From Pseudomonadota bacterium (GTDB lineage: Bacteria > Pseudomonadota > Gammaproteobacteria > Burkholderiales > Burkholderiaceae_C), in the NCBI GenBank assembly GCA_018241225.1, contig JAFEEG010000041.1:62001-126000 (forward strand): DNA of 64,000 nt, read 5' to 3'. The stretch's first letter is position 1; every line of letters begins with the position of its first letter. Below are positions 44,742-55,725 of this stretch, piece after piece. Both the position numbers and the translations under genes were made by a program. The notes under the pieces are model-generated. The model saw only the letters and a list, made by a program, of their open reading frames with translations, had not been told where the DNA came from and made no database searches.

Positions 44742-46329
44742 TGCCACCGACGCGCGTCACCTGCATGGCCGTGGTGCGGTCGCTCAGCAGCGGCACCACC
44801 TTCAGGCCCTTCTTGGCGGCCCAGATGTTCTGGTAGTGGAACAGCGGGATCTGGCCCACGTCGTCGGTCACCAGCTTGGCCGCGTGGCGGAACACGGCCT
44901 CGCGGCGGCGTGCGTCGAACTCCACCGTGGCGGCGTCCAGCGCCTTGTCGACGTTCTCGTTGCTGTAGCGGCCCCAGTTGTTGATGCCGCGGCCACGCTT
45001 GGGATCGTTGGTGGCCAGGGTCTGCAGCAGGCCGTAGCCGGCTTCACCCGTGCCGTTGCCCCAGGCAATGACGCTCACCGCGTACTCGTTCTTGGAGGCG
45101 CGGCCCGAATACACCGACCACGGCGCCACCTCGACCTTGGTCTTCACGCCCACGCGGGTCCAGAACTGCGCCACGGCCTGGATCGTCTCGGGTGCCTGCG
45201 GGTAGCGGTCACCCGGCACGTGGATGGTCAGCTGGAAGCCCTGCGGAAAGCCCGCTTCGGCCAGCAGCTTCTTGGCCTGCTCGGGGTTGTAGGCAATGTC
45301 CTTGACGTCGGGGTTGTAGCCGAAGGTGTTCTTGGGCATCCACTGGTTGGCCTCGGTGGCCGTGCCCTGCATCACGCGGTCGACGATGGCCTTGCGGTTG
45401 ATGGCCACCGACAGCGCCTGCCGCACGCGCTGGTCCTGCAGCGGGTTCTTCTCCAGCACCTTGCCGTTGTTGTCCTGGATGAATTCGTTGGGGCCGGTGC
45501 GCAGGGTGGGCTGCAGCAGCAGCACGCGCAGGCCAGGGTAGGTGTAGACGCTGACCGAGGAGGTCTTGCGCAGCTTGTCCACGTCGGTGACGGCGACCTT
45601 GTCGATCACGTCCACGTCGCCGGCCAGCAGCGCGGCGGTGCGTGCGGCGCCGTTGTTGATGTAGCGGTAGGTCACCTTGTCCCACACCGGACGCGGGCCG
45701 TAGTAGGTGGGGCTGCGCTCGAACACGGTGCGGTCGCCCGGCACGTACGAGACGAACTTGTACGGGCCCGTGCCCACCACGGCGCGGCCGGCGTTGTAGT
45801 CTTCCGTGCGCGACTTCTCGCCCACGTGCTTGCTCACGATGTAGACCGAGGCGATCTCCAGCGGCAGCATGGGGTTGGGCGTGGCGGTCTTGATGATGAC
45901 CGTCTGCGGGTCCTTGGCGGTGGCCGATTCCACTGAGCGCACAGCGCCCGAATACGATGCCACCGAGCCCGGCACGCTGCGCGCGCGCTGCAGCGAGAAC
46001 ACGATGTCGTCGGCGGTGAAGGGCGTGCCGTCCTGCCACTTGATGTCGTTGCGAAGCTTGAACTCCCAGGTCTTGTCGTCTAGCGTCTTCCAGCTCGACG
46101 CCAGTGCGGGCAGCAGCTTGCCGCCGTCGCGCGACTCGACGATCGAATCCCAGAAGTGCAGGGCGAGCGAGCGGTCGCCGGCATGGTTGTTCAGCTCGGG
46201 GTCCACCGAGGAAACCGGGTCGGCAAAACCGATGCTCAGGTCATTCTTCTGCGCGTGCGCGGCGGTGCCGGCCATGAGCGCGGCAGTGAGAACGGCCAGG
46301 GCTGGAATGGCGTGTTGACTCTTCTTCAT
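44731..46329 (-). CDS. Peptide/opine-type ABC transporter substrate-binding protein
   Basis: A 532-residue periplasmic binding protein of family 5 (SBP_bac_5): signal peptide ending AAHAQK, then SSVDPELNNHAGDRSLALHFWDSIVE, WEFKLRNDIKWQDGTPFTADDIVFSL and VVGTGPYKFVSYVPGDRTVFER. This family takes up di-/oligopeptides, nickel or opine-like solutes; the solute is not known. It is encoded with its own two ATPases and two permeases upstream, 20 bp after the second ATPase. Confidence 0.9.
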   Translation of the reverse strand: MKKSQHAIPALAVLTAALMAGTAAHAQKNDLSIGFADPVSSVDPELNNHAGDRSLALHFWDSIVESRDGGKLLPALASSWKTLDDKTWEFKLRNDIKWQDGTPFTADDIVFSLQRARSVPGSVASYSGAVRSVESATAKDPQTVIIKTATPNPMLPLEIASVYIVSKHVGEKSRTEDYNAGRAVVGTGPYKFVSYVPGDRTVFERSPTYYGPRPVWDKVTYRYINNGAARTAALLAGDVDVIDKVAVTDVDKLRKTSSVSVYTYPGLRVLLLQPTLRTGPNEFIQDNNGKVLEKNPLQDQRVRQALSVAINRKAIVDRVMQGTATEANQWMPKNTFGYNPDVKDIAYNPEQAKKLLAEAGFPQGFQLTIHVPGDRYPQAPETIQAVAQFWTRVGVKTKVEVAPWSVYSGRASKNEYAVSVIAWGNGTGEAGYGLLQTLATNDPKRGRGINNWGRYSNENVDKALDAATVEFDARRREAVFRHAAKLVTDDVGQIPLFHYQNIWAAKKGLKVVPLLSDRTTAMQVTRVGGNGQ

Positions 46330-46349
46330 GTGTGGTTTCCTTTCTTTGC

Positions 46350-47404
46350 TCAGGTGTTTTCGTTGAGATGGCAGGCGCTCGCGTGATGGATCGCGATGCC
46401 GCGCAGCTTGGGCACTTCGGTGCGGCAACGCGGCATGGCGTGTGGGCAGCGCGGATGGAAGTGGCAGCCGCTGGGTGGGTCCATGGGGCTGGGGATTTCG
46501 CCGCGAATGGCCGAGAAGCGTGCGCGGCGAGCGTCGATGCGCGGAATCTCGGCCAGCAGCGCCCGCGTGTAGGGGTGGTTGGGCCGGGCGAACAGCTCGG
46601 CCACCGGCGCGCTCTCGACCACACGGCCCAGGTACATCACGACAACGCGGTCGCACACGTGCTCGATCACGCCCAGGTCGTGGCTGATGAACAGGTAGGC
46701 CAGGCCCAGTTGCTCGCGCAGCTCCATGAACAGGTTGAGGATCTGCGCCTGGATCGACACGTCCAGCGCCGCCACGGCCTCGTCGCACACCAGCATGGCC
46801 GGTTGCACGGCCAGCGCGCGGGCGATGCCGATGCGCTGGCGCTGTCCGCCGCTGAACTGGTGCGGGTAGCGGTGGCGCAAGGCGGGGTCCAGCCCGGCGC
46901 GCTCCAGTTGGGCGCACACGTAGTCGTCGACACCGGCGGCATCGGTCAGACCGTGGAACTGCGCGGCCTCGCCCACGATGCGCGCCACGCGCAGGCGCGG
47001 GTTGAGGCTGCCGAAGGGGTCCTGGAACACCATCTGCGTGCGCAGCCGTGCGGCCAGGCGTTCTTGTGCGTCCAGCGCGTGCGCGCTCTTGCCTTGCAGC
47101 AGCACTTCGCCCGCGCTGGGCTGCAAGAGGCCCACGGCAATGCGGCCCAGCGTGGATTTGCCGCAGCCGGATTCACCGACCAGGCCGACCACTTCGCGCG
47201 GGCGCACCGAGAGGTCCACGCCATCGACCGCATGGGTGATGGCCGGCGGCTTTTCCAGGCCCAGGCGCTGCAGCGCGCCTTGCAGGCGGCTGGGCTTGCG
47301 CTCGCCAAATCGCATGGAAATGCCGCGCAGCTCCACCAGCGGCACCGCGGATGTGTTCACGTCTTCGATCTCGCTCGATTCTTTTTCGAGGGGTTGCACT
47401 GCAC

Positions 47405-47408
<4 letters not shown>
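46350..47408 (-). CDS. Dipeptide/oligopeptide ABC transporter ATPase (DppF/OppF type)
   Basis: 352-residue ATPase: Walker A GESGCGKSTL, VFQDPFGSLNPRLRV, signature SGGQRQRIGIARAL, Walker B MLVCDEAVAALD, and the C-terminal oligopeptide/dipeptide extension with GCHFHPRCPHAMPRC whose Cys residues may bind an iron-sulfur cluster as in DppF. Overlaps the preceding ATPase gene by 4 bp. Confidence 0.94.
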
Positions 47409-48396
<988 letters not shown>

Positions 48397-48400
<4 letters not shown>

Positions 48401-49332
48401 TTCTGCAGCCTCGGATTCAGCACGTCGCGAAGCTGATCGCCAACGAGGTTGATCGTGACGATGGTGGCCAGCAGCGCCAGGCCGGGGAACAAGCTGATCC
48501 AGTATTCGTTGGACAGCAGGTACTGGTAGCCGTTGGAAATCAGCAGGCCCAGCGACGGCTCGGTAATTGGCACGCCCAGCCCCAGGAAGGACAGCGTGGC
48601 TTCCAGCGTGATGGCACGCGCCACTTGCAGCGCGCCGATCACCAAGAGCGGCGGCAGGCAGTTGGGCAGCACGTGGCCCACCAGGATGCGCCAGGCAGGC
48701 AGGCCCTGGCCGCGTGCGGCGTCCACGTATTCGCGTCGCGCCTCCACCAGTGCCTGGCCGCGCGCGGTGCGGGCGTAGTAGGCCCATTCCAGCAGCACCA
48801 GCGTGAGGATCACGTTGCTGATGCCCTTGCCCATGTAGGCCAGGATCATCAGCGCCATCAGGATGGTGGGGAAGGACAGCAGCAGGTCCACCAGGCGCAT
48901 GAGCAGCGCGTCGACCCGCCCGCCGGCATACGCTGCCAGCAGGCCGACCAGCGTGCCCAGCACGGCAGCGATGAGCGCCGAGCCCACGCCCACCAGAAGG
49001 CTGATGCGCAGGCCGTAGATGATGGCCGAGTACAGGTCGCGCCCCTGGCCGTCGGTGCCCAGCCAGTAGGTGAAGCCCGCGCTGCTGCTGGCCGTGCCGG
49101 GCGCCAGCCGTGCATCGAGCACGTCCAGCTGCATCAGGTCGTAGGGGTTCTGCGGCGTGATCCAGGGCGCGGCCAGGGCGGCCAGCACCACCAGTGCCAG
49201 CACGACCAGGCCCACCACGGCGCCGGGGGCCGAGATGAAATCGGTGCCCACGCGCCACCACAGCGAGCGCTCGCCGAAGGAGCGCGGTGCGTTGGCCGCC
49301 TTGGCCGTCGCGATATTGCTTGGATTGGTCAT
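48397..49332 (-). CDS. Dipeptide-type ABC transporter permease (DppC type)
   Basis: 311-residue permease with an OppC_N segment, HPLGTDxxGRD-type signature (YWLGTDGQGRDLYSAIIYGLR), about six TM helices and the coupling loop YVDAARGQGLPAWRILVGHVLPN. Overlaps the DppB-type gene by 4 bp. Confidence 0.94.
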
Positions 49333-50303
49333 CGCGCGCCCTCCAGCCGAACGCGTGGATCGAGCAGCCGGTAGAGCAGGTCCACCACCAGGTTCAGGGT
49401 CACGAAGATCACCACCACCACCATCAGGTAGGCCACCACCACCGGGCGGTCCAGTGAGTTGATGCTGTCGAGGATGAGCTTGCCTGCGCCGGGCCAGGCG
49501 AAGATGGTCTCGGTGACCACCGCATAGGCGATGGTGGAGCCCAGCTCCAGGCCCAGCACCGTCACCAGCGGAATGAGCGTGTTGCGCAGCACGTGCACCA
49601 GCACCACGCGGGTGGGCGACAGGCCCTTGGCGCGGGCGAACTTCACGTAGTCCTGCGGCAGCACTTCGCGAACGCCGGCGCGGGTCAGGCGAAGCACCAG
49701 CGAGATCTTGAACAGCGCCAGGTTCACGGCCGGCAGGATCATGTGCTGCAGCCCGTCCAGCGTGAGCCACGACCATTGAATGCCGAACAGCTCGCGCGTG
49801 GCGCCGCGCCCGCTGGCCGGCAGCCAGCCCAGCTGCACGCTGAACACCATGATGAACATCAGCGCCACCCAGAAGGCCGGCAGCGAGAAGCCCACGATGC
49901 TGCTGGCCATGAGCGCACGCGACAGCGGATGGGAAGGCCTCATGCCGGCAAACAGGCCCAGCGGCACGCCGATGACAACGGCGATCAGCAACGCGCCCAC
50001 CGCCAACTCCATGGTCGCGGGCAGGCGTTGCAGGATCAGGCGGATGGCGTCTTCCTGGTAGACGAAGCTCTTGCCCAGCTCGCCCTGCACCGCGCCTTCG
50101 AGGAAGGACAGGTACTGGCGCCACAGCGGCTGGTCCAGGCCCAGGCGCGCAATGGCGGCGGCCCGCTCGGCCTGGTTCATGTCGTCGCCGATGAGGATGT
50201 CGACCGGGTTGCCGATGGCGTGCAGGCCGATGAAGACGATCACCGTCATCAGCAGCACGACCAGCAGTGCCTGGCCGAGGCGGCGTAGCAACCAACCGGT
50301 CAT
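49329..50303 (-). CDS. Dipeptide-type ABC transporter permease (DppB type)
   Basis: 324-residue permease: RRLGQALLVVLLMTVIVFIGLH first helix, ARLGLDQPLWRQYLSFLEGAVQGELGKSF (GLDxPLxxQY...GDxGxS pattern), coupling loop YVKFARAKGLSPTRVVLVHVLRN. ATG at 50303 overlaps the flavin monooxygenase stop. Confidence 0.94.
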   Translation of the reverse strand: MTGWLLRRLGQALLVVLLMTVIVFIGLHAIGNPVDILIGDDMNQAERAAAIARLGLDQPLWRQYLSFLEGAVQGELGKSFVYQEDAIRLILQRLPATMELAVGALLIAVVIGVPLGLFAGMRPSHPLSRALMASSIVGFSLPAFWVALMFIMVFSVQLGWLPASGRGATRELFGIQWSWLTLDGLQHMILPAVNLALFKISLVLRLTRAGVREVLPQDYVKFARAKGLSPTRVVLVHVLRNTLIPLVTVLGLELGSTIAYAVVTETIFAWPGAGKLILDSINSLDRPVVVAYLMVVVVIFVTLNLVVDLLYRLLDPRVRLEGAR

Positions 50304-51817
50304 GCCCGTGCGCTCCGCGGGCTGCTTTCTTCGTCCTCGTAGGCCGGGAACTGCGCCGGCTGCCATTCATGGCCTTCCAGCTCGGGTTCGGCGTAGCGCT
50401 GCATCGATGCGTAGTGGTGGGCCACGTCTTCGGTCAACAGCTGTGCGGCCAGGCCGCGCGCCAGGCGCTGGGCGCCGTCGCTCACCTGCGGGATGTCGCC
50501 GGAGCTGGCGCCCTGCGACACGGCGGCGGCGTAGTTGAAGCAGTGCACGCGCTCCAGGCCGGGGCAGCTGCCCGGCGTCTTCTGCTGAAGCTCGAACAGC
50601 GTGCCCAGGTCGGGCGACTCGGCCAGCTCGGCATCTTCCTCGCCCTGCGGCGCGGTAAAGCGGTCCTGCCACACCCGCACATGGGGCTGCAGCGCGGCGA
50701 ACTCGGGGCGCTGCGACCAGTCGGTGCGAAACCCGGTGCAGAAGATCACGAAGTCCGCTGCCAGCGGGCCCTTGGCGGTTTCCAGGCGCAGCCTGCCGTC
50801 TTCGCGAAGCGATGCGCCGCGCACGCCGGCACCCAGGTGGAAGAAGGCATTGGCGTGGCGCGACACGCGCAGGGTGCTGCCTTGCGGCGGCGGCACCTGC
50901 TGCACGTTGATGTAATGGCGAAAGCGCCATTTCCACTCGTCGGGCAGGGCCGAGAAGCCGTGCGCCATGCCGGGGCTGCCGGCGCCCTTGCCCTTGTTGA
51001 TGCGGGGCAGCTCGCTGCGGCGGATCAGCAGGTCGACGCGGGCCGCGCCGTTTTCCAACGCGGTGGCTGCCGCGTCCATGGCCGATGCGCCGCCGCCGAC
51101 CACGGCCACGTGCTTGCCGCGCAGGCTGTCGCCATTCCAGTTGTGGGCCGAATGCGCCCAGTGCGTACTGGGCAGGTCGTGCACCCACTCCGGCACCCAG
51201 GGGCCGCCCATGCCGTCGCGGCCGGTGGCCAGCACCACGTGGCGTGCGAGCACCCGGTAGGTGCGGGCCGCGCCCTCGGATTCATCGACCAGTTCCAGTT
51301 CCGCCACGCCGTCGGCGCGCGGACTAACGGTCTGAACGCGCTGGCGGTTGCGCACGTCCAGGCGCAACACCTGGCGATACCAGCGCAGGTAGTCCATCCA
51401 CTGCAGGCGGGGGATCTTGTCCAGCGCATCCCAGGCGCCCAGGCCGAACTGCGCCTCGAACCAGGCGCGGAAGGTCAGGGCGGGCAGGCCCAGCGCCGGG
51501 CCCGTCAGTTCCTTGGGCGAACGCAGCGTCTCCATGCGGGCGGTGGTGGCCCAGGGGCCTTCGAAGCCCGCGGGCGACTGGTCGAAGATGGGCGCCTGGA
51601 TGCCCATGTGCGTGAGCGAGGCCGACAGCGCCAGGCCCGCCATGCCGCCGCCGATGATGGCCACGTCCAGCACCGGCTGGCCGTCGCGCTCGATGCGCGG
51701 CACCCACGACTTGGCGGGCAGGCACAGCCATTGCAGGTCTTGCCGAAGGCGCTGCTCGAGCGCGTCCAGGCCGGCCGGAGAAAGAGAAGAGATGCCCGAA
51801 GGCGATGGCTGGGTCAT
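50300..51817 (-). CDS. Flavin-dependent monooxygenase/NAD(P)-binding oxidoreductase
   Basis: 505-residue FAD/NAD(P) enzyme: FAD site VAIIGGGMAGLALSASLTHMG near residue 52, a second dinucleotide site VAVVGGGASAMDAAATALENGA near residue 240, and VIFCTGFRTDW, as in flavin monooxygenases of the lysine/ornithine or FMO type. Upstream of a peptide-type importer and acyl hydrolase, so it may hydroxylate the imported compound (inference). The first start, overlapping the LysR gene by 4 bp, was used. Confidence 0.83.
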   Translation of the reverse strand: MTQPSPSGISSLSPAGLDALEQRLRQDLQWLCLPAKSWVPRIERDGQPVLDVAIIGGGMAGLALSASLTHMGIQAPIFDQSPAGFEGPWATTARMETLRSPKELTGPALGLPALTFRAWFEAQFGLGAWDALDKIPRLQWMDYLRWYRQVLRLDVRNRQRVQTVSPRADGVAELELVDESEGAARTYRVLARHVVLATGRDGMGGPWVPEWVHDLPSTHWAHSAHNWNGDSLRGKHVAVVGGGASAMDAAATALENGAARVDLLIRRSELPRINKGKGAGSPGMAHGFSALPDEWKWRFRHYINVQQVPPPQGSTLRVSRHANAFFHLGAGVRGASLREDGRLRLETAKGPLAADFVIFCTGFRTDWSQRPEFAALQPHVRVWQDRFTAPQGEEDAELAESPDLGTLFELQQKTPGSCPGLERVHCFNYAAAVSQGASSGDIPQVSDGAQRLARGLAAQLLTEDVAHHYASMQRYAEPELEGHEWQPAQFPAYEDEESSPRSARA

Positions 51818-52803
51818 GTTGGCGAAGTCGTTGTTTCTGTGGCCGAAGCCTGTGCATGCCCGGCGGCTTGCAGCAGGTCGGCGTGGGCGGCCGGCGGGTG
51901 TTCCACGAAGCCTGGCACCTGCCGGGCCGCGCGGCGCAATGCGTCGGCCAGTGCCTGCAGGCGCTGGTTGGGTGGACGGCCTTCCGGCACGATCACCCCG
52001 AAGAAGAAGGGAATGTCACGGTCCAGCGGCAGGGCACGCACACCCTGCATGGGCACGCCGAAGGCGGTGAGCGGGTCCAGCAGGGCGATGCCGAGGCCGG
52101 CGCGCACCATGGCCTGGGCGTTGACCGAGGAGTTGGTCTCGATCATGCCGCCCGCCGCTGCAGTGGAAGCCAGCGCGGCATCGATGCGGTGGCGCAGGCG
52201 GTACGGGTCGGCCAGGGTGATGATGCGCCGGCTGGCCAGGTCCTGGATGGCGGCCTGCGGCGCGCTGGCCAGCGGGTCGTCTTCGGCCAGCACGGCCACG
52301 CAGGGCGCCTGGCCGATCCACAGCACCTGCAGTCCGCGGTGTTCCAGCGGCAGGCTGGAAGCGCCGAGCTGGGCACCGCCGGCCATCACGGTCTGCACCA
52401 CCCGCTCGGGCGAGGCGGTCTGCAGCCGTACCGGGGCGGGCCCGACGCTTTGCTCGACCTCGCGCAGTGCCTGGGGCAGCAGCCCCACCGATACGGCCGA
52501 GGTGGCGGCCAGCACCAGCGGCTCGCCGTCGCCCTGGGCAATTTCGGACGAACGCGTCTGCAGCCGCCGCCAATTGCCCAGCAGCTGCTTGACCTCCTCG
52601 TAGAAAAGAAAGCCTTCCTGGGTGGGCGTGACGCGCGGGCCGTGGCGGGTGAACAGCGGGTAGCCCACGGTGGCCTGAAGCTCGTGCACCAGGCGCGTCA
52701 CGGCCGGCTGGGACCGGTCCAGCAGCCGCGCGGCACCGGTCATGCTCCCTGTGGACATGACGGCGGCAAAGGCTTCGAGCTGGCGGATCTCCATGGGCAT
52801 CAT
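51814..52803 (-). CDS. LysR-family transcriptional regulator
   Basis: 329 residues: N-terminal winged helix (MEIRQLEAFAAVMSTGSMTGAARLLDRSQPAVTRLVHELQATVGYPLFTRHGPRVTPTQEG) and a substrate-binding co-inducer domain. Unusually it is the first gene of the operon it presumably controls, not divergent from it. Three closely spaced ATGs (52803, 52800, 52794) are possible; 52794 gives the usual MEIRQL start. Confidence 0.92.
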   Translation of the reverse strand: MMPMEIRQLEAFAAVMSTGSMTGAARLLDRSQPAVTRLVHELQATVGYPLFTRHGPRVTPTQEGFLFYEEVKQLLGNWRRLQTRSSEIAQGDGEPLVLAATSAVSVGLLPQALREVEQSVGPAPVRLQTASPERVVQTVMAGGAQLGASSLPLEHRGLQVLWIGQAPCVAVLAEDDPLASAPQAAIQDLASRRIITLADPYRLRHRIDAALASTAAAGGMIETNSSVNAQAMVRAGLGIALLDPLTAFGVPMQGVRALPLDRDIPFFFGVIVPEGRPPNQRLQALADALRRAARQVPGFVEHPPAAHADLLQAAGHAQASATETTTSPT

Positions 52804-52831
52804 CCGAAAATTGGATGATGACCTACTTTTT

Positions 52832-52874
52832 ATGACAAATGCAAATAATAAAAAGACGAATGCTTATTTGTCAT
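52832..52874. promoter_or_regulatory. Inverted repeat upstream of the LysR operon
   Basis: ATGACAAAT (52832-52840) and its exact complement ATTTGTCAT (52866-52874) separated by 25 bp of AT-rich DNA, about 30 bp before the LysR start. Candidate LysR binding region and promoter of the nine-gene operon. Confidence 0.55.
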
Positions 52875-52899
52875 TCATGACGGGCCGATGACCCCGGGG

Positions 52900-53277
52900 T
52901 CAAACCTCGACGATCAGTGCGGGGTCGACCATCCGCACCCGGTGGTCCACGTAGTAGCCGCCGTATTCGGTGTAGCGCAGGAACACGCTGCGGCAGCGCC
53001 CGCAGGCATAGGCATCGCAGCGGTTGTAGGGAAACCAGCCCAGCGCGATCGGGGCATCGGCCGAGGAGTAGCGCGTGCCCTGGGGATGGAATTCGTCGAA
53101 GGTGGGCTCTTCGTCGCCCGAGGCGCGCAGGGTGCCCACCTGCTGCACGTCGGCGGGCCAGCGTTCCAGGGTGATGCTGTCCCAGGCGGCGAGCTGCAGC
53201 GGGCTGCAGGTGCAGCCCGCCACCAGGGCGGGCAGCTGCCTTGTGCACAGTTCGCGCAGCTGGGAGGCGTCGATCAT
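52900..53277 (-). CDS. Conserved Cys-containing hypothetical protein
   Basis: 125 residues, no signal peptide or TM. Two Cys-rich segments, GCTCSPLQ (about residue 21) and CDAYACGRCRSVFLRYTEYGGYYVDHR (about 87-113), could bind zinc or a cofactor. It lies 25 bp after the glutamate-type binding protein gene and is probably the last gene of that operon. No family recognised with confidence. Confidence 0.7.
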   Translation of the reverse strand: MIDASQLRELCTRQLPALVAGCTCSPLQLAAWDSITLERWPADVQQVGTLRASGDEEPTFDEFHPQGTRYSSADAPIALGWFPYNRCDAYACGRCRSVFLRYTEYGGYYVDHRVRMVDPALIVEV

Positions 53278-53302
53278 GGCCGGGCGCTCGGACGGGCTCC
53301 GA

Positions 53303-54148
53303 TCACTGGATCGGGTCGAACTTCAGCTCAGCCAGCGGCACGACCTTTTCGTCGCGCACGATCTTGTATTCGGTGTTCGGGCCCAGCCACTTGTCCCACA
53401 GCTTGTTGATCTCGCCGGCCTTGTCCAGCGCGATGAGCGCGTCGTTCACCTTGGCCAGCAGAGCCGGCTCGTCCTTCTTCATGCCCACGCCGATGGGCTG
53501 GAACAGCATCGGGTCCTGGATCATCTTGAGCTCCACCGCGCCGCCAGACTTGGACTGGTTCACCAGCTTGGTGATGGTCATGGTGTTGGCCACCATGCCC
53601 ACGGCCTTGTTCTGCTGCACGGCCATGTAGGCCGAGCCGGTGTCCTGGAAGGTGACGGGATCGGAGCCGTTGAGCTTGATGGACTGCTCCGAGGTCGAGC
53701 CCTTGGTGGACGCGACGCGCTTGCCCTTGAAGTCTGCCTTCTTGGTGCCCGGGTCGGAGGCCTTCACCGCGAGCATCTCCTTGGCCAGGTAGTAGGGGTG
53801 GCTGAACTGGATCTGCTCGGCACGGCTGAGCGTGTAGGCCAGGTTGGCCACGGTGATGTCCACGCGGCCCATCTTCACTTCGGGCACGCGGGCCTCCACC
53901 GAGACCGGCACCACGGTGGCCTTCACGCCGAACTGCTTGGCGATTGCGTTGCACAGGTCGACGTCGAAGCCGACCATCTCGCGCGTCTTGGGGTCCGGCG
54001 CGGCAAAGGGCGGCACGTCCGCGAACGTGGCGCAGCGAAGCTCCTTGCGCTGCTGGATGTCCGCCCACTGGTCGGCCAGGGCGGGAACACAGGCCGCGCC
54101 CAAGGCGAGGGCGGCGATGGCGAACCGGAAGGAAGGACGGGTCTGCAT
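53303..54148 (-). CDS. Amino-acid ABC transporter substrate-binding protein (GltI type)
   Basis: 281-residue periplasmic binding protein family 3: signal peptide (AIAALALGAACVPALAD), ELRCATFADVPPFAAPDPKTREMVGFDVDLCNAIAKQFGV, RVDITVANLAYTLSRAEQIQFSHPYYL. Related to glutamate/aspartate binding proteins; the actual ligand may differ given the neighbouring catabolic genes. It is followed by the small Cys protein and preceded by its ATPase. Confidence 0.92.
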   Translation of the reverse strand: MQTRPSFRFAIAALALGAACVPALADQWADIQQRKELRCATFADVPPFAAPDPKTREMVGFDVDLCNAIAKQFGVKATVVPVSVEARVPEVKMGRVDITVANLAYTLSRAEQIQFSHPYYLAKEMLAVKASDPGTKKADFKGKRVASTKGSTSEQSIKLNGSDPVTFQDTGSAYMAVQQNKAVGMVANTMTITKLVNQSKSGGAVELKMIQDPMLFQPIGVGMKKDEPALLAKVNDALIALDKAGEINKLWDKWLGPNTEYKIVRDEKVVPLAELKFDPIQ

Positions 54149-54187
54149 GCTGGAACTCCTGGTGTAGATCGATGGATGGGGAAGAAA

Positions 54188-54922
54188 TCAGTGGGCGCGC
54201 AAGTCGCTCAGGAAGCGCTGCGCACGCGGATGCTGCGGTTTGCTGAAGAAGGTCTGCGGGTCGGCCGTCTCCAGGATGGAGCCCGCATCCATGAACCACA
54301 CGCGGTCGGCAACCTCGCGGGCAAAGTTCATCTCGTGGGTGACGCACATCATGGTCATGCCGTCGTGGGCCAGGCTGCGCATCACGGCCAGCACCTCGCC
54401 GACCATCTCGGGGTCCAGCGCGCTGGTGGGTTCGTCGAACAGCATGGCCGGCGGCTCCATGGCCAGGGCGCGTGCAATGGCCACGCGCTGCTGCTGGCCA
54501 CCCGAGAGTTGCGCCGGATACGAATCTGCCTTGTTGGACAGGCCCACGCGCTCGAGCAGCGCCATCGCCTTTTCCCGGGCCTGCGCCTTGCCCACGCCGC
54601 GCAGGCGGATCGGCGAGAACATGATGTTCTCCAGCACCGACATGTGCGGAAAGAGGTTGAAGTTCTGGAACACGAAGCCGATGCGGCTGCGCAACTGGTT
54701 CAGTTCCTTGCCGCCGATCGGGCCGTTGACCTTGCTGCCGTCGAACTGCAGCTCGCCCGACTGGATCTCTTCCAGCCGGTTGACCGTGCGGATGAGGGTG
54801 GACTTGCCCGAGCCCGAAGGCCCGCACACCACCACCACTTCGCCCTTCTTCACTTCGGCGCTGATGTCGACCAGGGCGTGGTAGTCGCCATACCACTTGT
54901 TGACTTGATTGAAGGAGATCAT
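54188..54922 (-). CDS. Amino-acid ABC transporter ATPase (GltL type)
   Basis: 244-residue ATPase: Walker A GPSGSGKSTLIR, VFQNFNLFPHMSVLENI, signature SGGQQQRVAIARAL, Walker B AMLFDEPTSALD. The stop is 39 bp before the binding-protein start; the ATG overlaps the permease stop by 4 bp and has GAAGGAG upstream. Confidence 0.95.
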   Translation of the reverse strand: MISFNQVNKWYGDYHALVDISAEVKKGEVVVVCGPSGSGKSTLIRTVNRLEEIQSGELQFDGSKVNGPIGGKELNQLRSRIGFVFQNFNLFPHMSVLENIMFSPIRLRGVGKAQAREKAMALLERVGLSNKADSYPAQLSGGQQQRVAIARALAMEPPAMLFDEPTSALDPEMVGEVLAVMRSLAHDGMTMMCVTHEMNFAREVADRVWFMDAGSILETADPQTFFSKPQHPRAQRFLSDLRAH

Positions 54923-55719
54923 GGGGTGGTCCTCGTCGGGGCGGCCCCCAGCGGCCGCTCGGTGGGAAGGGGGGAAACAGCAACGGCTTGCGGGCCTGCG
55001 GCGGTCCTTGCCTTGGGGCCCTTGAGGCCCTGGCGCTTTGCCGCGATGCGCCGCTCCAGCCAGGTGGCCAGCTGCGTGAGGCTCCAGCAGAGAATGAAAT
55101 ACATCACCGCCAGGATGAAGAACACGTGGAAGGGCTTGGTCAGCAGCTGGTTGTTGATCTGGTTGGCCGCAAAGGTGAGTTCGGGCACGTTGATCACATA
55201 GCCCAGCGTGGTCTCCTTGATGGTGGAGACGAACTGGCTGAGCATGCTGGGCAGCATGTTGTAGAGCGCCTGCGGCAAGATCACCGACCACATCGCGCCC
55301 AGGTAGCTGTGGCCCAGGGCGCGTGCCGCTTCCATCTGTCCCTTGGGCAGCGCCAGGATGCCGGCGCGGATGATCTCGGCCAGGAAGGCCGATTCGTAGA
55401 TCACCAGCGTGCACACCATGGTGGTGAAGCCCGTCACGTTGCGCCCGATGAGCAGCGGCACCAGGAAGTAGACCCACAGGATGATCATCAGCAGCGGAAT
55501 GCCGCGCGTGCCGTACACCAGCGCCGTGGCCGGCCAGTTGAGCAGCCGCCAGCGCGACAGCCGGGCCAGTGCCACCAGGATGCCCGCCGGAAAGGCCAGC
55601 ACCATGGCCAGCAGCGAGAGGATCAGCGTGCAGGCCAGGCCGCCCAGCGGGCCGTTGGGATACTGGCCCACAAGCAGCAGCAGCCAGTTGTCGCCGAGGA
55701 TGTTGAACAGGTCGCTCAT
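54919..55719 (-). CDS. Amino-acid ABC transporter permease (GltK type)
   Basis: 266-residue HisM-family permease with about five TM helices, RGIPLLMIILWVYFL and coupling loop EAARALGHSYLGAMWSVILPQALYNMLPSM. It has a Pro/Arg-rich C-terminal tail of about 35 residues not usual in the family. Lies 6 bp after the second permease gene. Confidence 0.93.
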   Translation of the reverse strand: MSDLFNILGDNWLLLLVGQYPNGPLGGLACTLILSLLAMVLAFPAGILVALARLSRWRLLNWPATALVYGTRGIPLLMIILWVYFLVPLLIGRNVTGFTTMVCTLVIYESAFLAEIIRAGILALPKGQMEAARALGHSYLGAMWSVILPQALYNMLPSMLSQFVSTIKETTLGYVINVPELTFAANQINNQLLTKPFHVFFILAVMYFILCWSLTQLATWLERRIAAKRQGLKGPKARTAAGPQAVAVSPLPTERPLGAAPTRTTP

Positions 55720-55725
55720 CGCTGC

